Source: Diadophis punctatus similis (taxonomy: Eukaryota > Chordata > Lepidosauria > Squamata > Dipsadidae). Taken from it: a stretch of 64,000 nt of DNA. Location of the stretch: contig JALIGW010000016.1 of NCBI GenBank assembly GCA_023053685.1, positions 1,508,501-1,572,500 on the forward strand, given 5' to 3'. The notes under the pieces were generated by a model. It saw only the letters and a list, made by a program, of their open reading frames with translations. It searched no databases and was not told where the DNA came from. The first letter of the stretch is position 1; every line of letters starts with the position of its first letter. A program made the position numbers and the translations under genes. Below, piece after piece: positions 58,901-64,000 of the stretch.

Positions 58901-59260
58901 GCTTTAAAGGCTCATCAATCTTAATCTAGGTTGCTCAAGTAATTATGCGCGATTCTCTCGTGCGATTACATGTGGATTTGGGGTTGGATTCCCTGGGCTC
59001 TTTCCTTTGTGTTTAAACGGTAAGGGGAGCTCTCCAGACAGCAGCGCCCTGCCTGCCCTGCCCTACTCTCCCGCGGCAGACAACGCCTCGCCGGTTCTTC
59101 TTCCCGGGGCTCTTTAACCCTTCCTGGCCGGCTGCCTCTCTCCCAGCGCTCCGGCTTTTCAGGCCACAGCGCTCAAGGAAAAGGGCGCTAAAGATGATGC
59201 AGTTCGGGAGCCACCTATTAGTCTTATCATTATAAGGCGGCGTTTAGTGGGATTCTCTCG
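58901..59260. promoter_or_regulatory. Candidate conserved non-coding element
   Basis: Repeat-free block with CATCAATCTTAATCTAGG, CAAGTAATTATGCGCG, CTCGTGCGATTACATGTGG and, further on, TATTAGTCTTATCATTATAA. Dense homeodomain-like ATTA/TAAT words in otherwise GC-rich intron suggest regulatory DNA 3' of MAB21L1. Not tested for conservation. Confidence 0.3.
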
Positions 59261-59570
59261 TTCTCAGAAGAAAGATCGGGTACTTAACCCAATTACCTCC
59301 CGGTTCTCCGCTTGTTATATGAACCAAATAAAAACGAAGCGGTTGGTAGTTGGTGGTCAGAAGGCCAAAGCCTATAACACGAAATCTTTTCCGAGAGAAG
59401 GTTTAAGTCTTTTGGGGGCGAGAGGCGCGAGCACAAGGGGGGGGGATTTCGGGGACCATGAAAGAATGGTTCAATATGGGTCTCCCCCCTTGGTTATGAA
59501 TGTTAGCTGTTCTTTTTAATTTTTGTAGCTTTTAAATTGTTGTGTCTTTTTATATTGGAAAATGGATTGA

Positions 59571-59650
59571 CATGTTGTGAGCCGCCCAGAGTCCCCTGGG
59601 AGTTGGGCGGCATATAAATCCATTTAAATAAAATAAAATAAATAAAATAT
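59571..59650 (+). mobile_element. LINE 3' end (L2-like tail)
   Basis: TTGTGAGCCGCCCAGAGTCC, GGGAGTTGGGCGGCATATAA and an (AAATA)n tail. Same terminus as 4390-4503. Confidence 0.7.
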
Positions 59651-60144
59651 TGAAGAGGATACACTTTCTAAAACGGCTGCTGGAAATAAATTAATCGGGA
59701 AGATGCGCAAGACAGGCAAGTAACTGGCACCCCCTTAAAAAGACTGAACCTCGTGAAACCCAATGCAGGCCTGTTTGTTCAAAAACAACCACGGGATGAT
59801 TAAACCCGGCGTTTTTATTTAACCACGCGACGTTTCCATTAACACTGTTCATCACATCTACCAACAAAACTGTTCCTATTTCTGGGGGCCACTCCTTATC
59901 TATTGGGGCCAGAGGAAACACTGGCTCCAGCCCCCAGGCGAGCCCAACGGAGGCGCTTCATCCTCCAAGATAAAAGGGGCTTCAAAGGATCTGTAGCTCC
60001 GCCCACTTCGATGGCTTCGAGCCTCGGCGTTGCGCTGTTCAGAGGGGCTGCAGGGACCCTTCTCTGCCGACCGAGGGAAAGAAGCGACCCCGACCCCTTT
60101 CAGGATCGAGTCTCCCGCTAGAATCGTACCATTTTCCCATAACC
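59651..60144. other. NBEA intron, nothing recognised
   Basis: Mixed composition with no repeat family recognised. Confidence 0.5.
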
Positions 60145-60279
60145 CAGGGGTCTCCAACCTTGGCAACTTTAAGCCTGGAGGACTTCAACTCTCAGAATTC
60201 CCCAGCCAGCTTTACTGGCTGGGGAATTCTGGGAGTTGAAGTCCTCCAGACTTAAAGTTGCCAAGGTTGGAGACCCCTG
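60145..60279. mobile_element. Hairpin MITE (hAT-like), 135 bp
   Basis: CAGGGGTCTCCAACCTTGGC ... CCAGCCAGCTTTACTGGCTGG ... GCCAAGGTTGGAGACCCCTG written as arms and centre of a near-perfect inverted repeat. The flanking 8-mers do not match well, so the insertion is older or the site altered. Same length and sequence family as 62209-62343. Confidence 0.88.
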
Positions 60280-60389
60280 CGAAACCTGTTTACAATTCTG
60301 TATCACTCGAGTTCCTGTCGCTGAACATCTCTCCTCTCACCCCCCCTTCCAAACCCTAGAAAATATAGCAAATGAAACATGCACTGCTA

Positions 60390-60600
60390 ATGGCGTGTCA
60401 ATTTTCAACACTTTTCCTTTGGAAATCTCCAATTACAACTTCCAATACCACGGCGCATTTAAAGGAGCGCTGAGTCTTTTTGTTACAGCCTTCAGGGGGA
60501 GCGAAGCAGCCACTGGGAGAATACCAAATTAATCCACTCCAGCTATAGAGCAGGAGGATTATGATTTAATCCCCTTTGGGACAAGGCTCGGGATTTTTTA
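60390..60600. promoter_or_regulatory. Candidate regulatory element with three TAATCC motifs
   Basis: Repeat-free block with TAATCC at 60530-60535, its reverse complement GGATTA at 60556-60561 and TAATCC at 60567-60572, i.e. three OTX/CRX/PITX-type sites in 43 bp, plus TCCAATTACAACTTCC upstream. Lies about 6 kb downstream of MAB21L1, an eye-expressed gene. Function is inferred only. Confidence 0.3.
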
Positions 60601-62094
60601 AGGATCCGACGTTAAAACTGTTTACACTAGGCATAATCAAAATAGTGCAGCTTTGTCCATATGGCCCCGAGACAGGCGGCCAACAACCAGCCACGGCTCT
60701 GCTTCTCCCCCCCCCCCCACGGATCGTGCACCTGACACCCCCAAAGAACAGCTTCGACTCTTAGGGAGCCCCCTGACATGTTGGAGGTCGGGCAGGAAAG
60801 GGTGCGGTTGGTTAACACGTGTAAAAGTGGAACAAAACCCATCTCGCGGGCATCTTCCACCAGCCTCTTTTCCACTGAAAGCGGGACCGTGCCGAATCTC
60901 GCTGTTTGGCTCAAGATGCTCCCCACCTGCGCTCGCCTCCACTTGTCCAGAGGACACCCCCTTTGTTGTCCCCTCGCCTGCCTGCCTAACAAAAGGCAAA
61001 GGAGGCGGCCAGCAGCCCTGGGTCTGTAAGCAAAGGTTTCCCTCGTGGGCGTTGCCAGTCTCCAGCCGAAAGATGAACACCGGAACGCGACAGACATAGC
61101 GGCGGCCTGCCCTTAACAACCAGAATCCAATAAGGACGGAAAAAGGCTCCGATGTGGATCGTCGATCTAGCTGAGTTGCCTCCGCGGAGCTATGTACAGT
61201 AATACATTTCGAAAAGAAGCTGCAAAGATTAGTACTCCGACAAAGAGGGGAAAGGGTGCAGATAGGAGAAGGGTGGAAAAAGGGGGTGGGGGGGAAGGCT
61301 GATTTTGTTAAGGATAGTTTAAAGGAGTACTGTGTCCCCAAAGTCCGTCGATGCAAATTAGTTTTTGAAGCAAGTATGTAGGGTTAATAATAAAACCCAG
61401 AAGCAGCTCTTCCACTGCTGCTGTCCTATCCAATTTCCGAGCAACAATTCTCCGTGGCTCTGTAGCCCAAGGCTTTCAAATGGGAGGACACATCCTGCTT
61501 GAACATCTTGGGAATTACTTCTCAAGAAACGGCGGTAGCCTAGGAATTATCAGCAGATATGCAAAAAGAAACATCTGCAGGATGGCATTATAAATCTGAT
61601 GGCTTGCTTTTTTTTTTTTTTTTTTGAAACAAATTCCCTTCTTGGAACATCATTACACACTGTTAACTCTCTCCAGATTTTCTGTTTAAGAAACTGAAAT
61701 TGTGGGTGGATTATACAGGATAGATTTTGTTCATGTTTTTTTTTTAGAAAAATCTAGTTCTGGGTGAACTCTATCATGGAATTTGGGGGACAATCACATG
61801 TGCTCCATCCAGAGCATTTGGAATAGAGAATGTAAATTACATTTTGTTAAGTCACTATTTGCTGAGTTTTTAACTAGAGTTTTGGGGCTACTAAAAAAAA
61901 CTCTCACTAATTTCAGTGAAACCATCTGGAAGACAAACTAGTAAAAGAATTAAACCGAAATATTTGGGCCTTTGATATTTACGCAGTTAATTGTACAAAT
62001 CACTGACAATAGCTAATTCAGTAGTTCAGGTTGGCAGTTTTTTAAAATTAACACTTTGTAATGTTTCACTCTAATACATCAGCAGGTAGTAACA
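60601..62094. other. NBEA: NBEA intron, GC-rich then AT-rich
   Basis: GC-rich to about 61.3 kb with overlapping minus/plus open frames (60627-61356) that carry no recognisable domain, and a C run at 60707-60718. Turns AT-rich after 61.4 kb, with T runs at 61607-61625 and about 61737. No repeat family recognised. Confidence 0.55.
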
Positions 62095-62190
62095 CCTGGC
62101 TGGTTGTCTCTTGACTCAGAAGCTAAGCAGGATCTGACAAATACTCAGATAAGCAGGATCAGACAAATACTCAGATATGGTAGACAAACA
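62095..62190 (+). repeat. Possible 5S rRNA-derived remnant with a 26-bp tandem duplication
   Basis: CTCAGAAGCTAAGCAGGATC resembles the 5S rRNA segment CTCGGAAGCTAAGCAGGGTC, and TACTCAGATATGGTAGAC resembles the following TACTTGGATGGGAGACC. The unit from 62125 to 62150 is repeated at 62151-62176 with one mismatch. Probably a fragment of a 5S-derived SINE or 5S pseudogene; too short and altered to be a functional gene. Confidence 0.4.
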
Positions 62191-62208
62191 CTATCAGAAA
62201 ATCTAAGG

Positions 62209-62343
62209 CAGGGGTCCCTAAACTTGGCAACTTTAAGTCTTGTGGACTTCAACTCCCAGAATTCTCCAGCCAGCATAGCTGGCTGGAGAATTCTGAGAAT
62301 TGAAGTCCACAAGTCTTAAAGTTGCCAAGTTTGGGGATCCCTG
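62209..62343. mobile_element. Hairpin MITE (hAT-like), 135 bp, perfect 8-bp target duplication
   Basis: CAGGGGTCCCTAAACTTGGC ... centre CCAGCCAGCATAGCTGGCTGG ... GTTTGGGGATCCCTG; flanks ATCTAAGG at 62201-62208 and 62344-62351 are identical. This copy fixes the borders of the family. Confidence 0.93.
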
Positions 62344-63190
62344 ATCTAAGGGATGAAGACTAAACTGGTTAGTTGAAAATAATCCCTGAAGAAGACAGTG
62401 ATAAATTCCTCTCATGCTTTGTATGGAAAACATATTCAAAATCAAAGCCAAGATGTTATCTTTAACAGTCCAACTATAACAAACTGTATATATGGATTGT
62501 ATATATGTATAATCCAAAAAGAAATAAGCATATTCCTTTTTATATATAATTAAATGTTTATATTTAAATTAAGAATCATGCCTAATTTAATACCACAAAA
62601 GTAATAGGTGATATTGAATATTACCTTGGAGATATAAAGATTTAAACAGCACTTTAATATCATATATAGTTAGCTCCTTATGCAGGGACTTAGTTCTCTC
62701 CTAATCACAATTATTTAAAATGGAAGGCAGTTCTATGCATAATTGCATGTTTGACATGCTTAATAACTTATTTAGTATAGTCAGTGAAATAATATAAAAC
62801 TACATAGCTTATATATACCTATAAAGCAAATATTTTATTTTTGTTGTAAAAGATACAGAAGGTTAGTAGAGGCTTCTTAAAACTTCTCAATACATTATTG
62901 TGATTATTATTTTTATATGCATTCAGGCTTTCTTGGCCTATCACAACTCTTCTTCTTTCCAGTTTTTATAATAAATCTTAAACACCTTATTTAGAAATGC
63001 TAACTTCATCAATATCCATAAACTGAAACTAGTTTTTTGGTCCACAAGAGCTACTTTCATTTAAAATAATTAAAACAATGGAGCTCTTCCTTCTATCTGC
63101 TTTCAGGAAAAACAATACCACAGCACCATGCAATGAAAGGACAGCTCCTCTTATTCTACTTCTACCTGAGAATCATTAAAAAAGTAGTAA

Positions 63191-63233
63191 TAGCAGTAAA
63201 CAGCAGTAAACAGCAGTAAACAGCAGTAAACAG
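63191..63233. repeat. 10-bp tandem repeat (CAGCAGTAAA), about 4 units
   Basis: AGCAGTAAAC units repeat four times without mismatch. Confidence 0.93.
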
Positions 63234-63319
63234 TTCTCCTATTTTTCATTTCCTTTTTGTTATCCTTTCTGCCCAAGAAATCTCACATAAATACAGTCAT
63301 ATCACAGAGTTATCTCTTC

Positions 63320-63350
63320 CTCTCTCTCTCTCTCTCTCACACACACACAG
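63320..63350. repeat. (TC)n(AC)n microsatellite
   Basis: About ten TC units followed by about five AC units. Confidence 0.93.
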
Positions 63351-64000
63351 CCCTCAACTATACAGTAGAATGTTGCCAGCATAGGTGGAATGTCCTATTT
63401 AAAACAAAGAGGCAGCTACTGATGTAATAGACACACAAAGAGATCTATTTTGTTTCCCAGACTTGGGGCAAGTTAGTTAGACAACATACTGTATACCAGG
63501 GTGAGAAGACACACCTTTCACACAAAAGCTGGAGCTACTTGCAGTAATTCTATACAACTGCAGACATTTATGAGAAAAAGATGGAATGAGCAAGAGTATA
63601 CTTAAGAAGGTGCAGGCTTTACTGGTGGGCAAATATTTTAAACACAGTGGAGAACTTCTATATATGTATATTTGCACATAAATATTGGTGCTCTGAGGTT
63701 CACCAATATGAGAAAATAAAGATTTTCTGTAAATATCTTGTGTTTTTTTTTTAATGGTGGTCACTTGGAAGTCAGAATTTGGAACTGGATCACATGACCT
63801 GAGAAGATTTTCTTGGATGCCCGAAACACTTTAAATGTGGCTAAACTCTCCAACAAGCTGTTATTAAAACTCTGCTGTTCATTTTCTTATCAGGCCTACA
63901 TATGATATATACTACAATTTCGCAGGTTGACTTGGATGTGTCTGTTGCTAGAATCTGATCTGGAGTTCGGGCAAACGCCAATATACGGTATACATTACTG

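Larger units (their letters stand above)
62352..64000. other. NBEA: NBEA intron, AT-rich, to the window end
   Basis: Mostly unique AT-rich DNA. No further NBEA exon is recognised. The open frame 63477-63764 (minus) shows no similarity I know. Contains the small tandem repeats listed separately. Confidence 0.5.

Noticed and set aside
60627..61356. 239-codon minus-strand frame as an upstream NBEA exon
   Set aside because: No similarity to neurobeachin, overlapping frames on the opposite strand, and no flanking splice signals matching a coding exon phase.
63191..63233. CRISPR-like short repeat array
   Set aside because: A 10-bp direct tandem repeat without spacers in a vertebrate intron.

Overview
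This is vertebrate nuclear DNA, almost certainly from a squamate reptile and probably a snake. The evidence is Sauria-type tRNA SINEs, tRNA-headed SINEs with a CR1-like tail, CR1/L2/R4 LINE relics, many short hAT-type and TA-flanked DNA transposons, and long (AT)n, (CATA)n, (TTTA)n and (GGAA)n tracts. Everything lies inside one large host gene. Three coding exons of NBEA (neurobeachin) on the minus strand (56748-56884, 1676-1793, 652-754) together encode most of the PH-like module in front of the BEACH domain. Their reading phases and splice sites join without a break.

The intron between the first two of these exons is about 55 kb. It carries the intronless gene MAB21L1 on the opposite (+) strand (CDS 53441-54520, 359 aa, intact). 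MAB21L1 sits in a CpG-rich domain (about 50.6-55 kb), with a CCAAT/TATA-like core promoter near 52.85-52.89 kb, a roughly 0.5 kb 5' UTR and a roughly 0.9 kb 3' UTR. This reproduces the nested antisense NBEA/MAB21L1 arrangement known from other vertebrates.

Layout: 1-2 kb holds two NBEA exons and a hAT MITE. From 2 to 50 kb is AT-rich intron packed with transposon relics, several of them nested, interspersed with repeat-free stretches that could be conserved regulatory DNA. From 50.4 to 55.4 kb are the MAB21L1 upstream region, gene and 3' UTR. From 55.4 to 61.5 kb is GC-rich intron with the third NBEA exon and possible regulatory DNA. From 61.5 to 64 kb is AT-rich intron.

Only the four coding segments are supported as protein-coding host DNA. 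The other open frames are short, repeat-derived, or consequences of GC-rich sequence. I found no new gene system. The most informative observations are about repeat biology: paired inverted TA-flanked elements that preserve each other's empty insertion sites, a solo LTR-like insertion inside a DNA transposon, tandem R4-like LINE relics, and microsatellites growing from LINE/SINE tails. There are also candidate eye/brain regulatory elements around MAB21L1.
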